Assembly: GCA_020634875.1 (NCBI GenBank)
Contig: JACKAX010000006.1
Span: 89,989-153,988 of the forward strand
Length of the DNA stretch: 64,000 nucleotides
DNA from: Anaerolineales bacterium
GTDB taxonomy: Bacteria > Chloroflexota > Anaerolineae > Anaerolineales > JABWBV01
Reading direction: 5' to 3'
Below are positions 7,929 through 17,900 of this stretch, piece by piece. The first letter of the stretch is position 1, and each line of letters opens with the position of its first letter. The position numbers were made by a program, and so were the translations under genes. The notes beneath the pieces were generated by a model. It was not told the DNA's origin, ran no database searches, and saw nothing but the letters and a program-made list of their open reading frames with translations.

Positions 7929-9329
7929 ATGACTCTCTTCTCCGGTATCAACCTGGCCCTCCAATCTATGTTGGCCCACCAACAAGCGATCCAAGTTACA
8001 GAACATAACGTCGCGAATGCCAACACCCCCGGCTACCATCGTCAGGAAGCCGTTCTCAATGCTGGCCCACCTTACCCTTACCCCGGCATGAGCTACGGCA
8101 TCTATGCAGGGCAGATGGGCGGAGGTGTCCTCGTGAATCAACTTCGCCGGTTTAGCACAGGACTTCTCGATGCACAAATCCGCCGCGAACAGGCCAGCGC
8201 CTCATACTCCGACCGGTTCAGCACGCTCCTCAACCAGGTCGAAGGCACCCTCGCCGAAACCACGGAAGACGGTGTCGCCGCCAAACTTGACGCCTTTTGG
8301 AGCGGATGGCAGAGCCTCAGTACCGATCCGTCCAGCCTCACCGCCCGTGCCGACCTCCACACCCGCGCCACTGCCCTCGCGGACGCCCTTAACCGCCGCG
8401 CCAGCGACCTCAACAACCTCCGCAAAAATCAAGATACAACCATTACCGATCTCGTCAGCGACATCAACACCTCCGCCAACCGTATCGCCCAACTCAACAC
8501 GGAAATCACCCGCGTCCTCGGCATTGGCGACCAACCGAACGATCTCCTCGACGAACGGGATCGCCTGCTCGATCATTTGAGCGAACTCACCGGCGCGACC
8601 TCCGCCCAACAGGAAAATGGCGAAGTCCTCGTCTCCCTTGGTGGACATGCCCTTGTTGTTGGCAAAGAAACCTTCGCCCTTTCCACCACCCCCGATGCAG
8701 CCAACAGCAATCTCCTGCAAATCACCTGGCCCAACGGCGCGACCTACACCCCCTCCAAGGGCGAACTAGGCGCAGTTCTCACCGCCCGCAACCAGACCAT
8801 CCCCGCCCAGTTGAACGGGTTGGACACCCTCGCCAGCACCCTCGCCGCCCGCGTCAACACCCTGCACCAAAGCGGCTTCGGCCTCAACAACGCCACCGGC
8901 CTCGATTTTTTCACCGGGACCGATGCCCTCTCCCTCCGTGTAAATGCCACCCTCGATGACGTTAGCAACATCGCCACTTCTGCGGCCCCCGACTCCCCCG
9001 GAGATGGCTCAATCGCTGGACAAATTGCCGCCGTCCAACACGAACTCCTGCTCAATGGGGGAACCACAACCCTCAACCAATACCAGGCCAATCAAGCCGC
9101 TTCCTTTGGCCTGCAACTCTCTCAAGCCCTTTCCGATACCGACACCCGTCAACTTGTTGTTAACGCTCTCAGCCAACAACGCGAATCCGAATCAGGCATC
9201 TCCCTTGACGAAGAGGCCACCAACCTTATCAAATACCAACGCGCCTTTGAAGCCGCCGCCCGCCTGATGACCACCATGGACGAAATGCTGAACACAATCA
9301 TCAATGGCATGGGTGTGGTGGGGAGGTAA
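7929..9329 (+). CDS. flgK: Hook-filament junction protein FlgK
   Basis: FlgK (HAP1) joins hook to filament. At 466 residues it is normal in size. The axial N-terminus (VTEHNVANANTPGYHRQEAV, residues ~24-43) is followed by the FlgK helical domain. The C-terminus (SLDEEATNLIKYQRAFEAAA) is the conserved family end. It follows flgN by nine bases and is followed after four bases by flgL. Confidence 0.96.
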   Translation: MTLFSGINLALQSMLAHQQAIQVTEHNVANANTPGYHRQEAVLNAGPPYPYPGMSYGIYAGQMGGGVLVNQLRRFSTGLLDAQIRREQASASYSDRFSTLLNQVEGTLAETTEDGVAAKLDAFWSGWQSLSTDPSSLTARADLHTRATALADALNRRASDLNNLRKNQDTTITDLVSDINTSANRIAQLNTEITRVLGIGDQPNDLLDERDRLLDHLSELTGATSAQQENGEVLVSLGGHALVVGKETFALSTTPDAANSNLLQITWPNGATYTPSKGELGAVLTARNQTIPAQLNGLDTLASTLAARVNTLHQSGFGLNNATGLDFFTGTDALSLRVNATLDDVSNIATSAAPDSPGDGSIAGQIAAVQHELLLNGGTTTLNQYQANQAASFGLQLSQALSDTDTRQLVVNALSQQRESESGISLDEEATNLIKYQRAFEAAARLMTTMDEMLNTIINGMGVVGR

Positions 9330-9333
9330 TCCT

Positions 9334-10215
9334 ATGAGAATCACCGCCAATATGATCTCCGCCCAACTCATCCACGACATGAACGCAAACATGGAACGTT
9401 TAGATAAACTACGAACACAAGCCGCCACCGCGAAGAAATTCCAATCGGCTTCAGACGATCCTTTCGCCGCCCGGTCGGCTCTCATCCTGCGCTCTAGCCT
9501 GGAATCCGCACAAGCCTACCTCAACACTGCCCAAACTACGGATGACTGGATGACCGCCACCGAAACAGCGATGGCCCAAATGGAAACCCTCGCCGCAAAA
9601 GCCAAAGACCTCGCTCTCAAAGGCATCTCCGACGGTAATGATGGCAACCGCCCCCTGCTTGGTGCGGAAATCAACGAGCTGCTCCAACAAGCACTCGAAA
9701 CCATCAATACCCAACATCAGGGTGAATACCTCTTCGCCGGATACAAAACCAAAACCCAACCCTTCACCCTCCAGGCAGGTACCCCCGACGCTATAACATA
9801 CAACGGCGATGCGGGTCTGATCCAACGCGCCCTCGGTACAGGGAACACCGTCACCGTCAACATAGACGGAGATGCCGCTTTCACTCCCCTCCTCACCGCC
9901 TTCATCACCACCCGCGACGCACTCAACGCAGATGACCCCATCGCCGTACAAGCAGCCGTCACCGACCTGCAAACCGCCCTGGAAGGAGAAATCCAAGCCC
10001 GGTCGCTCAACGGCCTCCGCCAGCGCCAGGTTCGCACCGCCCAAACCCGCCTGGAAGACACCCAAACCTTTCTCTCCAAACAGCTTTCCCAAGCCGAAAA
10101 CGCCGATATGGTCGAAACTGTCACCCTGCTCAATCAACAAGAAACCACCTACCAAACTGTACTCGAAGTAGGCCGCCGCGCCCTTCAAATGGTTTCCCTC
10201 TTTGATGTTCTATAA
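9334..10215 (+). CDS. flgL: Hook-filament junction protein FlgL
   Basis: FlgL (HAP3) is a flagellin-like junction protein of 293 residues. The N-terminus (MRITANMISAQLIHDMN) and the segment SASDDPFAARSALILRSSL match the family, as does the helical C-terminus ending LQMVSLFDVL. ATG 9334 is chosen because GGGAGG lies just upstream; the frame opening at 9304 overlaps flgK. It is probably the last structural gene of the sigma-28 operon. Confidence 0.95.
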   Translation: MRITANMISAQLIHDMNANMERLDKLRTQAATAKKFQSASDDPFAARSALILRSSLESAQAYLNTAQTTDDWMTATETAMAQMETLAAKAKDLALKGISDGNDGNRPLLGAEINELLQQALETINTQHQGEYLFAGYKTKTQPFTLQAGTPDAITYNGDAGLIQRALGTGNTVTVNIDGDAAFTPLLTAFITTRDALNADDPIAVQAAVTDLQTALEGEIQARSLNGLRQRQVRTAQTRLEDTQTFLSKQLSQAENADMVETVTLLNQQETTYQTVLEVGRRALQMVSLFDVL

Positions 10216-10219
10216 TCTC

Positions 10220-10250
10220 CGTATTGCGTATTTTGACCTTACGCAATACG
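10220..10250. repeat. Inverted repeat CGTATTGCGTA, also seen at 12617
   Basis: An 11-bp perfect inverted repeat (10220-10230 and 10240-10250, 9-nt loop) follows flgL by four bases. The same CGTATTGCGTA core forms the longer hairpin at 12617-12654, so it belongs to a dispersed family. It could act as a weak terminator or mRNA-stabilising stem. Confidence 0.6.
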
Positions 10251-10282
10251 CAAAGACCTCCCAAGTTTTTTAGGAATTCAAC

Positions 10283-10492
10283 ATGAACGAATGTGAATGT
10301 CTCAAAACCTGTCTATTCTTCAACGACAAAATGGCTGACGTTCCCGCCACCGCCAAAATGATGAAAAACCGCTATTGTCTGGGGGACAAAAAATCCTGCG
10401 CCCGATACATGGTAAAATCATCTAGTAAACGCGTCCCCGATGACCTATACCCCAACATGGCCGACCGGGCAAAAGCGCTCATAGCTGCATAA
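10283..10492 (+). CDS. Cysteine-rich microprotein between flgL and csrA
   Basis: This 69-residue protein has five cysteines (4, 6, 10, 32, 39), including pairs C6-x3-C10 and C32-x6-C39 that could bind a metal or an iron-sulfur cluster. It ends in a basic segment and the short helix DLYPNMADRAKALI. I recall similar small proteins in other bacteria but know no function. In Bacillus-type clusters the gene between flgL and csrA is fliW, the protein antagonist of CsrA; this protein is less than half its size and unrelated. A role tied to CsrA is therefore only a positional guess. Confidence 0.75.
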   Translation: MNECECLKTCLFFNDKMADVPATAKMMKNRYCLGDKKSCARYMVKSSSKRVPDDLYPNMADRAKALIAA

Positions 10493-10568
10493 ACATCAGA
10501 ATTCCATTATCCCCACCACCCCAAGTACATCCGCCTTTTAGCGGACACCCCCACCTAGAGAAAACACC

Positions 10569-10823
10569 ATGCTTGTCCTATCCCGTCGTGCCGGAGAAAG
10601 CCTCGTTATCGGGGATGAAATCATCCTCACCATCTTAGCCATTGAAGGGGACAAAGTGAAGATCGGGGTCACTGCTCCGCGCGAGGTTCCGATCAAGCGA
10701 CAGGAAATCTGGCAAGCAATCAAAGAACAAGACACCATTGCCGAACATCTTGCCGCCAACCCAGACCCTGCCGCCTTCGAGGAACTCCGCCAGCTCCTTG
10801 CTGCCGAAGCTCCAGCGGAATAA
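10569..10823 (+). CDS. csrA: RNA-binding translational regulator CsrA
   Basis: CsrA binds GGA motifs in mRNA leaders and blocks or alters translation. The 84-residue protein has the full family core: MLVLSRRAGESLVIGDEI at the start, KVKIGVTAPREVPIKRQEI in the middle, and a longer Ala/Glu-rich tail. In flagellated Gram-positives the main target is flagellin mRNA; here the flagellin leader at 29610-29647 has two matching sites. No fliW is seen nearby. A terminator follows at once. Confidence 0.96.
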   Translation: MLVLSRRAGESLVIGDEIILTILAIEGDKVKIGVTAPREVPIKRQEIWQAIKEQDTIAEHLAANPDPAAFEELRQLLAAEAPAE

Positions 10824-10851
10824 TCGCAGACGAGCGGAAATAGAAAAAACC

Positions 10852-10878
10852 ATAGGCCGGATTGACAATCCGGCCTAT
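10852..10878 (+). terminator. Rho-independent terminator after csrA
   Basis: A perfect 12-bp stem (10852-10863 with 10867-10878) has a 3-nt loop. It is followed by TTTGTTT and preceded by an A-run (10844-10849), so it can also stop opposite-strand transcription. Confidence 0.9.
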
Positions 10879-11017
10879 TTTGTTTAACTAAACTTCCGAA
10901 ATCTCCAACTACGACCTTGCCCTCACACAGCCCAAAGACTTCGGAAGTTTGGGGCCAATGGTGCGACCCTGATCCCCCATAAAACAGGAGAGGGGCGCGG
11001 GGATTTGGGGCAGTGCG

Positions 11018-11305
11018 CTATAACCTCCCCTTCACCCGATACACATAGGCAAGTACCTCCGCCACAACACTATACAGTTCCGGGGGAATGAGTGTCCCCA
11101 GATCAACGGTCGCAAGCGCTGCGGCAAGGATGGGGTCTTCCCGGATCGGGATATTGTTCTCCCGCGCGAGGGTGATGATCTTTTCGGCAACGACGCCTTG
11201 TCCGGTGGCGAGGACGCGGGGGGCGGGATCATGTTCAGCATCGTAGCCCAGAGCGACCGCGCGCGGGGTGAGATGGAGGCGGGAGGGAGAAGGGGGGTAG
11301 GGCAT
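11018..11305 (-). CDS. FlhB C-terminal domain homologue (FlhX/YlqH type)
   Basis: This 95-residue protein resembles only the cytoplasmic domain of FlhB (the YscU/SpaS family), which switches export substrate from hook to filament proteins. Matching stretches are GYDAEHDPAPRVLATGQG, NNIPIREDPILAAAL and IPPELYSVVAEVLAYVYR. It lacks membrane helices and the autocleaved NPTH site. Such stand-alone domains (YlqH in Bacillus, FlhX in others) often follow a FliK-like gene, as here. It could partly replace the FlhB C-domain. Confidence 0.88.
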   Translation of the reverse strand: MPYPPSPSRLHLTPRAVALGYDAEHDPAPRVLATGQGVVAEKIITLARENNIPIREDPILAAALATVDLGTLIPPELYSVVAEVLAYVYRVKGRL

Positions 11306-11430
11306 GGGGAGAGAAAATGGTCAATTGTGAATAGACAATTCTTAATGGCTAATGCAAGTACATAGCACCCTGAGCGGAGAGCCGAGGCTTTGAGAGGCGT
11401 GCAGTCGAAGGATGCGCGTTGGCAACGGTT

Positions 11431-12585
11431 TCATATTTCGACGTTCAAGCCAGATAAATGAACCCGATTGGTTTCAGCAGAATCTTGGGCAATGGTGCAA
11501 CGGGCGGTGCGGAGGGTGAAGCCAGTTTCGGCGAGGGCGGTTTCGAGGGTGGGGAGTTCGGTTTCGGCTGCTTGTTGGAGGGCGGGGTCGGGAACGAGGA
11601 TTTGCAGGCCGATTTGACGGTTGACAATGGTGAGGTCAACGGTCATGGTTTGGGTTTCGGTCAGGGCGATTTCCAACACCAGGCGGGTTTGGGCGGGGTC
11701 AAGGGGGGCGGAGGGGTCGTCGTCAGGGGGACGGGCGAGGCGGAGGTGGGCGGTGGTGGGGGTGAGGTCGTTGGGCGGGTTGGGGAGGAGGATGGGGAGG
11801 GCAACGGTCAGCCAGCGTCCGTTAGGGAGTGGGGTTTGGGGATCGGCGTTGAGGAGGTGGGTGTGGCGCAGGCTATCAAAGAACTGGTCAAAATCTTTGA
11901 GGAGGTGGGGGGCGTGTTCGGCGAGGGTGTCGCGGAGGCAGACCAGGGTGAGGAGGCTATCAGGAGCGTCGCTAGAAGTGGCGAGGCTGTGTTCCAGAGA
12001 GCGGTAGAGGAGAGTGAGGGTGTGCTGAGTGTGGGCGGCGAGATCGGCGGGAGGGGTGTCCGCGGGAAGGGGGAGGTTTTCGAGGAGGGGAAGAAGATCG
12101 GCGAGCGCTTCGGGGAGGGGCTGCCGAAGGGTGCGAAGTCCTTGCGTAAGACGGGTGAGGGTTTCGGAGAGTGGGGGGGTATCTTGCAGCAAAAGGGCAA
12201 GGGCAGCAGGGACGATGGGCAAACCAGCCGCTTTAAGTTGGGCGGCAGCGAGCGCTTCGGGTGGCCCCCAGTGCGGGATTTCGGCGAGGGCCTGGGTCAG
12301 TTCGGCGAGGGTTTGGGCAGTAACGGGGAGGTTCTGGTCGAGGAGGGCGCGGGCAAGCGTGAGGTGCAGTTGATCAGTGGGGAGGTTGAGCGCTTCGAGC
12401 AGGTGGGGGATCAGATTGGTGGGGGCGTTGGGTACGTTGACTGGTGAAGGGTTCCCCGCGGAAACCGGGGGCATTCCTCGTTGGGAATTTGGTTGACCTA
12501 GATAGGTGGCCGTTTCGTGGCGGGGTACATAAAGCGCGCGGGGGGGGATATTTTCAACCGGAGGAGGAGTAAGAAGCGGGGGCAT
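11431..12585 (-). CDS. Second FliK-like (hook-length control type) protein
   Basis: This 384-residue protein is rich in Leu, Pro and Ala. The C-terminal ~100 residues (from LVLEIALTETQTMTVDLTIV onward) have the alternating strand pattern of the FliK C-domain. Upstream lies a helical Leu-rich region. It sits just before the FlhB C-domain gene, matching ylqG-ylqH of Bacillus. ATG 12585 is chosen because the longer frame crosses the inverted repeat at 12617-12654. It is distinct from the giant fliK at 14932-18495; which of the two sets hook length is open. Confidence 0.7.
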   Translation of the reverse strand: MPPLLTPPPVENIPPRALYVPRHETATYLGQPNSQRGMPPVSAGNPSPVNVPNAPTNLIPHLLEALNLPTDQLHLTLARALLDQNLPVTAQTLAELTQALAEIPHWGPPEALAAAQLKAAGLPIVPAALALLLQDTPPLSETLTRLTQGLRTLRQPLPEALADLLPLLENLPLPADTPPADLAAHTQHTLTLLYRSLEHSLATSSDAPDSLLTLVCLRDTLAEHAPHLLKDFDQFFDSLRHTHLLNADPQTPLPNGRWLTVALPILLPNPPNDLTPTTAHLRLARPPDDDPSAPLDPAQTRLVLEIALTETQTMTVDLTIVNRQIGLQILVPDPALQQAAETELPTLETALAETGFTLRTARCTIAQDSAETNRVHLSGLNVEI

Positions 12586-12616
12586 GAAGTTTGCCTGACT
12601 TATTCCGTACCCCGTA

Positions 12617-12654
12617 TTCCGTATTGCGTATGTCCCCATTTACGCAATACGGAA
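12617..12654. repeat. 14-bp perfect inverted repeat in heptamer-repeat DNA
   Basis: Arms TTCCGTATTGCGTA (12617-12630) and its exact complement (12641-12654) flank a 10-nt loop in the gap between flgE and the FliK-like gene. The surrounding 12601-12630 reads as ATTCCGT/ACCCCGT/ATTCCGT/ATTGCGT heptamers. It shares its core with the repeat at 10220-10250. Confidence 0.75.
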
Positions 12655-12672
12655 CACGAAATACGATCTACT

Positions 12673-13890
12673 TTACCGTTTCAGGTTGACCAGTTCTTGA
12701 AGAATTTCGTCAGAGGTGGTGATAACCCGGGAGGAGGCCTGGAATCCGCGTTGGGCCAGGATCATATTGGTGAATTCCTGAGCCATGTCAACGTTAGAGC
12801 CTTCGAGGTAACCTGAGGCAATGGCACCGTTTCCACCAGAGGCGGGGGCACCGACTTGGGCCGCGCCGGCGTTGACGCTTTCTTGCCACATGTTTTGCCC
12901 GGTGCGGATGAGACCATCAGGGTTGACGAAGTTGGCAAGGGCGACCTGACCGAGAAGTTGCTGCATCCCGTTGGAATAGACGCCGTAGATTTCACCGCTG
13001 CCGGGAGCTACGAAAAAGCTGTTGAAAGTTCCTGCGGCGAGACCATCCTGATTGAGGAGGGCGGCGGTGCTATCGTCAGCGAGCATCGTCATACCGGTGA
13101 GGTCGAGGTCGAAGACGGTGTTGGCAGCGCCGTTGGTGCCGGGGATGGTGATTTGCCCGCCACCAGAGACATATTGCCCGTCGGTATCAAAAGTGACAGT
13201 GCCAGTGCCCGTTGCACCGTTACCACTGGCAGCCCAGTCCCAAGTGTCGTTGGCGGTACGAGTATAGGTGACGGTGATGCTTTGCAGAACACCAAGCGAG
13301 TCGTACACCCCCATCGTAACATCAAACGAATCGCCGATGGCTGTTTCAGAACTCAGATTGCCGCCGACGGTTGCATTCGTGGTGGCACGGGCAAGGGCGG
13401 TATCAAAGGGCAGTTGGATGCCACCGATGGGCATGCCAGTATCAATGGTAGCTGTGGAGCCGCTGGTGATCGCGGTCCAACCTTGCAGACGGAGGCCAGT
13501 GGATCCATGGACAAGGTAGCCTTCGGCATCCATTTGCAGGCCGCCATCGCGGGAGTAGTAGTTCTGTCCACCACCGGCATAAATGAAGAAGCCATCTCCC
13601 TGAATCGCAAGGTCAGAGTTGCGATTCGTGCCCTGGAGTGCGCCTTGTGAAAACACGGGGGAAACCGCGCCCATCCGGACGCCAAGACCGATTTGCAGAG
13701 GGTTGATGCCGCCAAGATCCGCTGTGGGGCCAGTACCGACTTGCATCATTTGAGCGAATTGCGTTTGGAACGAGACCCGGCTGGATTTGAAGCCAACGGT
13801 GTTGGCATTGGCGAGGTTATCAGCAACCACATCAAGGAAAAGTTGGTGAGAACCGAGGGAATTGATGGCGGTAAACATTGAGCGTAACAT
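12673..13890 (-). CDS. flgE: Flagellar hook protein FlgE
   Basis: FlgE builds the hook. The 405-residue protein has the axial N-terminus (VVADNLANANTVGFKSSRVS), the conserved LAIQGDGFFIY with YYSRDGGLQMD, and the C-terminal helix MILAQRGFQASSRVITTSDE. The leader holds an AGGAGA Shine-Dalgarno and a hairpin at 13916-13942 (6-bp outer and 4-bp inner stem) of unknown role. It follows the TIGR02530-type gene, the usual order in non-enteric clusters. Confidence 0.96.
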   Translation of the reverse strand: MLRSMFTAINSLGSHQLFLDVVADNLANANTVGFKSSRVSFQTQFAQMMQVGTGPTADLGGINPLQIGLGVRMGAVSPVFSQGALQGTNRNSDLAIQGDGFFIYAGGGQNYYSRDGGLQMDAEGYLVHGSTGLRLQGWTAITSGSTATIDTGMPIGGIQLPFDTALARATTNATVGGNLSSETAIGDSFDVTMGVYDSLGVLQSITVTYTRTANDTWDWAASGNGATGTGTVTFDTDGQYVSGGGQITIPGTNGAANTVFDLDLTGMTMLADDSTAALLNQDGLAAGTFNSFFVAPGSGEIYGVYSNGMQQLLGQVALANFVNPDGLIRTGQNMWQESVNAGAAQVGAPASGGNGAIASGYLEGSNVDMAQEFTNMILAQRGFQASSRVITTSDEILQELVNLKR

Positions 13891-13950
13891 GAGATTGTCT
13901 CCTGGAATTTTGGTTCAGGCTTCCTCCAAGAGGGCCAGCCTGTAAAAAAA

Positions 13951-14021
13951 TGGTTAGTTTGTTCGTTGGTTTGCAAGTTGCGGGTGGCAAGTTGCGATTA
14001 ATAAATAATAAGTGATAAGTA
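13951..14021. repeat. Heptamer-period repeat upstream of flgE
   Basis: The gap reads as a drifting series of seven-base units (GTTAGTT, TGTTCGT, CAAGTTG, CGGGTGG, CAAGTTG, CGATTAA, TAAGTGA). It shows that the repeat family keeps its period while the unit sequence changes. No promoter is evident inside it. Confidence 0.7.
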
Positions 14022-14432
14022 TCAGGCTTTGGCGTCGGCGAGGACAACAGAGTCGATGTTGGTAAAAATACCTTCACCTCGCGCCTGAGTGTCTAGGGCG
14101 GTTACGACCGTCCGGTTATAGACATTGACGATAAAGGCCAGATCATCCATAAGGACGAGCGAGTCCCGACTGCCGCGCTGTTCCGCTTTATCTACGGCGT
14201 TCATCAGGCGGTTAAGACCATCGTCGGAAAGGGTAATCTGCCGGGTTTCCAGACGCTTTTTGGCGTGATTGGAAAAGGTGAGACCGCGTGCCTGATCCAA
14301 CGCGTCGGCGAAGGATGTTTGTCCGGCTTCCGCGGGGGCACTGGTTCCCCGCGCGGGGGGCCGTACCTGATCCGTCGCCTGAAGCCGGGGGTCCGCAGTC
14401 AAACGGGCGGGATCAAACGGGAACGGGCTCAT
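14022..14432 (-). CDS. Flagellar operon protein, TIGR02530 type
   Basis: This 136-residue protein matches the conserved flagellar family found between flgD and flgE in Firmicutes and others. The core is LTFSNHAKKRLETRQI, then LNRLMNAVDKAEQRGSRDS, then LAFIVNVYNRTVVTALD and a C-terminal IFTNIDSVVLA. The first ~45 residues are variable. The precise function is not established; a link to hook assembly is inferred from position. Its start overlaps the end of flgD by 20 bases. Confidence 0.9.
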   Translation of the reverse strand: MSPFPFDPARLTADPRLQATDQVRPPARGTSAPAEAGQTSFADALDQARGLTFSNHAKKRLETRQITLSDDGLNRLMNAVDKAEQRGSRDSLVLMDDLAFIVNVYNRTVVTALDTQARGEGIFTNIDSVVLADAKA

Positions 14433-14853
14433 TATTGGACGCTCCTTGTTGAATACTGGTCACGCTAGATAGAGGAACCTGTTCATCGCCCAGCCAGAGC
14501 ATGATCTGACCGTTGGCAATGGATACGCCCGTCACCATGCCGGTCGTGCCATTGTTTGTTTCGATGGTCTTGCCGATCAAGGCGGAGGCCTCAGAGAGGT
14601 CAGGGGGTTGGTTCAATGCACTGTAAATGGTGGCATTGATCTGCTGTAACTGCTGTAATGAGTTCAGTTGGGTAAACTGGCTCATCATGGCCTGGTCGTC
14701 CATCGGTTCGAGCGGGTCTTGATGGCGCATCTGGGTCAACAGCAACAGCATAAAGTCATCCCCATCCATGCCGGTTTGGGCGACGGCATTGGATATCGCA
14801 TTACTTCCAGCAACGGAGTAAGGATTGGGGGTAGAGATGGAAGAGAGGGTCAT
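14413..14853 (-). CDS. flgD: Hook cap assembly protein FlgD
   Basis: FlgD forms the scaffold cap under which hook subunits polymerise. The 146-residue protein carries the conserved N-terminal region DFMLLLLTQMRHQDPLEPMD and SQFTQLNSLQQLQQIN. It is at the short end of the family and lacks the long C-terminal Ig-like region of enteric FlgD. An AGGAG-type ribosome site precedes the ATG. It lies between fliK and the TIGR02530-type gene, a standard arrangement. Confidence 0.94.
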   Translation of the reverse strand: MTLSSISTPNPYSVAGSNAISNAVAQTGMDGDDFMLLLLTQMRHQDPLEPMDDQAMMSQFTQLNSLQQLQQINATIYSALNQPPDLSEASALIGKTIETNNGTTGMVTGVSIANGQIMLWLGDEQVPLSSVTSIQQGASNNEPVPV

Positions 14854-14931
14854 AAGAAACTCCTTAGGGTGGGGGGAACTTGTAGGAATTTATGAGAATT
14901 TCACTTCCATCCTACAAGTTCCCCAGAGTTT

Positions 14932-17900
14932 TCAAATCCGGTAATCAAGACCGGAAACGTCATGGTGGGGGGATAGTTCATCGTACTCCGATAAAGCCTC
15001 CTTTTCTGAAAAACTGTGGGCCGAGGGGGCAGGCTGTGCCGGGGGTTGGTACCACGCCCGCGCCCAACCGAATTGCCCTTCGCTGGTCTGATATTGCACA
15101 ACCAGGCCATTTACCGCGACCCCGACCTCGGCAAGGGAGGCTCGTAGGTCATCAAGATGCTGGGTGAGCAGGGTTCCGGTAGCGGAGAGGTGAGTAATGA
15201 GCGTAACGCGCGTCCCGTCTGAGCCGGAGGTAAGTTGTAAATCAATCTGGCCAAGCGTTTCCGGGGAAAGTTGAAGGTGCAGGGTGGTGTGTTTGGCTTT
15301 TACGAGGTTTTCTGCGGCCTGACTGATTTGGGTAACAAATTGGGGGGCAGATATTTCCTTGACCGTGGGAAGGCGCAAGAAGGTATCTACGCGAGAGGGG
15401 GGGATGTTTTCAGGGGTATCCGTAGGTAAGATTTCCTTTTTGAACGCTGGTTTGGAAGAGGTGAATGGGTCTTTTGTGGAGGAGATTTGCGCTATTTCCG
15501 CATTGGAATGGGTTTGGCTCACCAGAGTATGAATAGGACGAGCCGAGGTAGGGAGCGACACGGGTTCAGCAGGAGGAATTTGGACCATATCCACATTGAA
15601 ATCGTTCGTCTCTGGGTGATTGAATACCTTGTGAGCCGGGCGAGGCAAAACGCCCGAATTTGCAGATAATGTCTGCGCCATTTCGCTATCAAGATTATTT
15701 CGGCTCACATGAGTATGAACAGTCTCAGTTACTTCATCACTACTGTTCAAACGGGCTGGCTTCACTTCTTCGGGGAGGTTGGATACATCGGGCATCGTTG
15801 TGTCTGCCGGACGGTTGGTTGTCGAGTGAGTTTGAATTGGAAGAGGCATAGATTCGGCAGGAGGAGTTTGCACCCTTTCCACATTGAATGCGGGTATGTC
15901 TGATGAGGCATGAACATCCACGGCTGCAACATCACCGCCGTTCAAACGGGTGGGTTCCAATGTAGCCAAAGGTAAGCGGGATTCATCCGATGTGATTGTG
16001 TAAACCGGACGGTTGATCGTCGGGTGGGTCAAGGTTGGGAAGGAGGTAGGTTTATTGGGAAAGGTTTGAACCGTTTCCATGTCAAAATCCTGCGTATCCA
16101 CCGCGGCAGGCATCGCCACATCATTAAGTCTATGCAGTAAGGTTGGGTTCATCGGTAAGCTGGATGAATTGGGCGTGGTTGTATTACTCAGCGATAAATC
16201 GTCCAGGCGGATAAGAATTGGATGAGGTATAGGTTCATTTGTGATGATGGTTGGGTCTAAGGCAGTGATTGTGGGATGGGTATGCGCTGGTTGAGCCGAG
16301 GTAGGCAAAACATCCGAATTTGCAGGTGATGGCTGGGGCACTGCCGCATCAAAATCAGCAAAGTCCACCGTAGTAGACGCCACTACCTCACCACGCTCGT
16401 TCAAGGAAGTTGTTTCCACCACTGCGAGAGGCAGGTTGGTTTCATCTGGCGTGGTTATAAAGACTGGACGATTTACCTCTGGGCGAGCTGGGATGGAAAG
16501 GGATGCGGATTCAAGGGAAAGGGTTTGAACTGTTTCCACATTGAAATCCGTTGTTTCCGCTGAGGTTTGAATAGTCTCGCTAACCTCGCAATGCCCATTC
16601 AAGGGGGCCGGATTTACGGTGTCCGGCAGGTCAGATTCATCCAGGATAGTTGTATCGCTTGGTTGCCTGCTCATCTGGTGGGCCGGGAATGGGAACGGAT
16701 TAGATTCGACGGCAAGGGTTTGTGCCTTTTCTACATCAAGCTTATTTAGGCTTACTGGAGCATCAATAAGCTTGGCAACCTCACCACGACCATTCAAGGA
16801 AACTGGTTCCGCTTTATCCATCGGTAAGCCGGGGTCATCTGATCTGATTTTTTCGCCTAGACGATTTATCTCCGGGCGGGTTGGAAGCGGCTGAGAAATG
16901 GATTCGGCGACAGAAGTTTGTGGCATTTTCACAGCGAAATCAGCTGTGTCTGCTGGGCGATTAAATTCTGGGCGAGGCAGATGATGGAGAGAGGTCGGTT
17001 CAGCCAGAGAGATTTGCGTTAAGTCCGCACCGAAATCGGGTATGTCCACAGGGGTATAAATAGCATCACCACGCCCGCTCAAATAGACTGGTTCCTTCGT
17101 GCCTTTTGACAAGCTGGATGCATCTGATGAGGTTATATCTGCCAGTTGGTTTATCTCCGGGTGAGCAAGCATTGGAAGAGGAGTAATTTCGGCAGGAGCG
17201 CTCTGGAACATGTCCGCATCCAACGTATCCAAATCAGTTATTGTCGGATAGTCAGGCACTGGTTCAGGCACTGGTTGCGCTGTGGCAGGCAGAACATCCA
17301 TATTTTCAGGCAATATCCGGGCTATATCCACGCCAAATTCGTTTTGGCTTACCGGGATATGAACGTTCCTGACCCCCATCCTATCCCCGTTCAAATGGAC
17401 TGATTTCGCTTTATCGGGAAAACCGGATGAATCCATCGTAGTCGTATAATCTTGAGAATTTATCTCCGAGCGAGCCAGAATGGGAAGAGGCGAAGGTTCG
17501 GGAAAAGGTACTTGTACCGGTTCCACATCGAAGTTGGTCACATCTACTGGATGACTAAACGTTGGGCGAGTTGAGATTGGAAGAGGGGGAGATTCGGTGA
17601 TGATGGTTTTTGCCGTTTCGGTCCTGAAATCGGTGACTTCCATTGGGGTATGAATTCCGCCTGCCACAACGCTAAGCCCACTCAAATGGCCTGATTCCGC
17701 CTGAACTGATGGCAAATTGCTTTCGTCCGGCCTGGTTGTATTGCCCAGCGGGTTTATCGCCGGGTGAATCGGGGCAGGAAATGGCGTAGGTTGATCAACG
17801 TACCCAGTGCTTTGGCTCCCGACATCATTCGTTTTCGACGTGGTTTTTTCCAGAATCTGCGCGACTAAATCTGTAAAATCTCGCTTACTACGGGAGGGGT

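Noticed and set aside
11458..12447. Gly/Glu-rich 329-codon frame on the + strand opposite the FliK-like gene
   Set aside because: Its composition is that of an antisense frame; the minus-strand gene has a FliK-like C-domain and operon context.
13916..13942. Hairpin before flgE as a terminator
   Set aside because: On the minus strand the T-run comes before the stem, and on the plus strand an A-run follows it, so neither direction fits a rho-independent terminator.
15480..17850. Repeated DNA in fliK read as a CRISPR or satellite array
   Set aside because: The repeats are degenerate, in frame and encode a continuous protein; there are no constant repeats with unique spacers.
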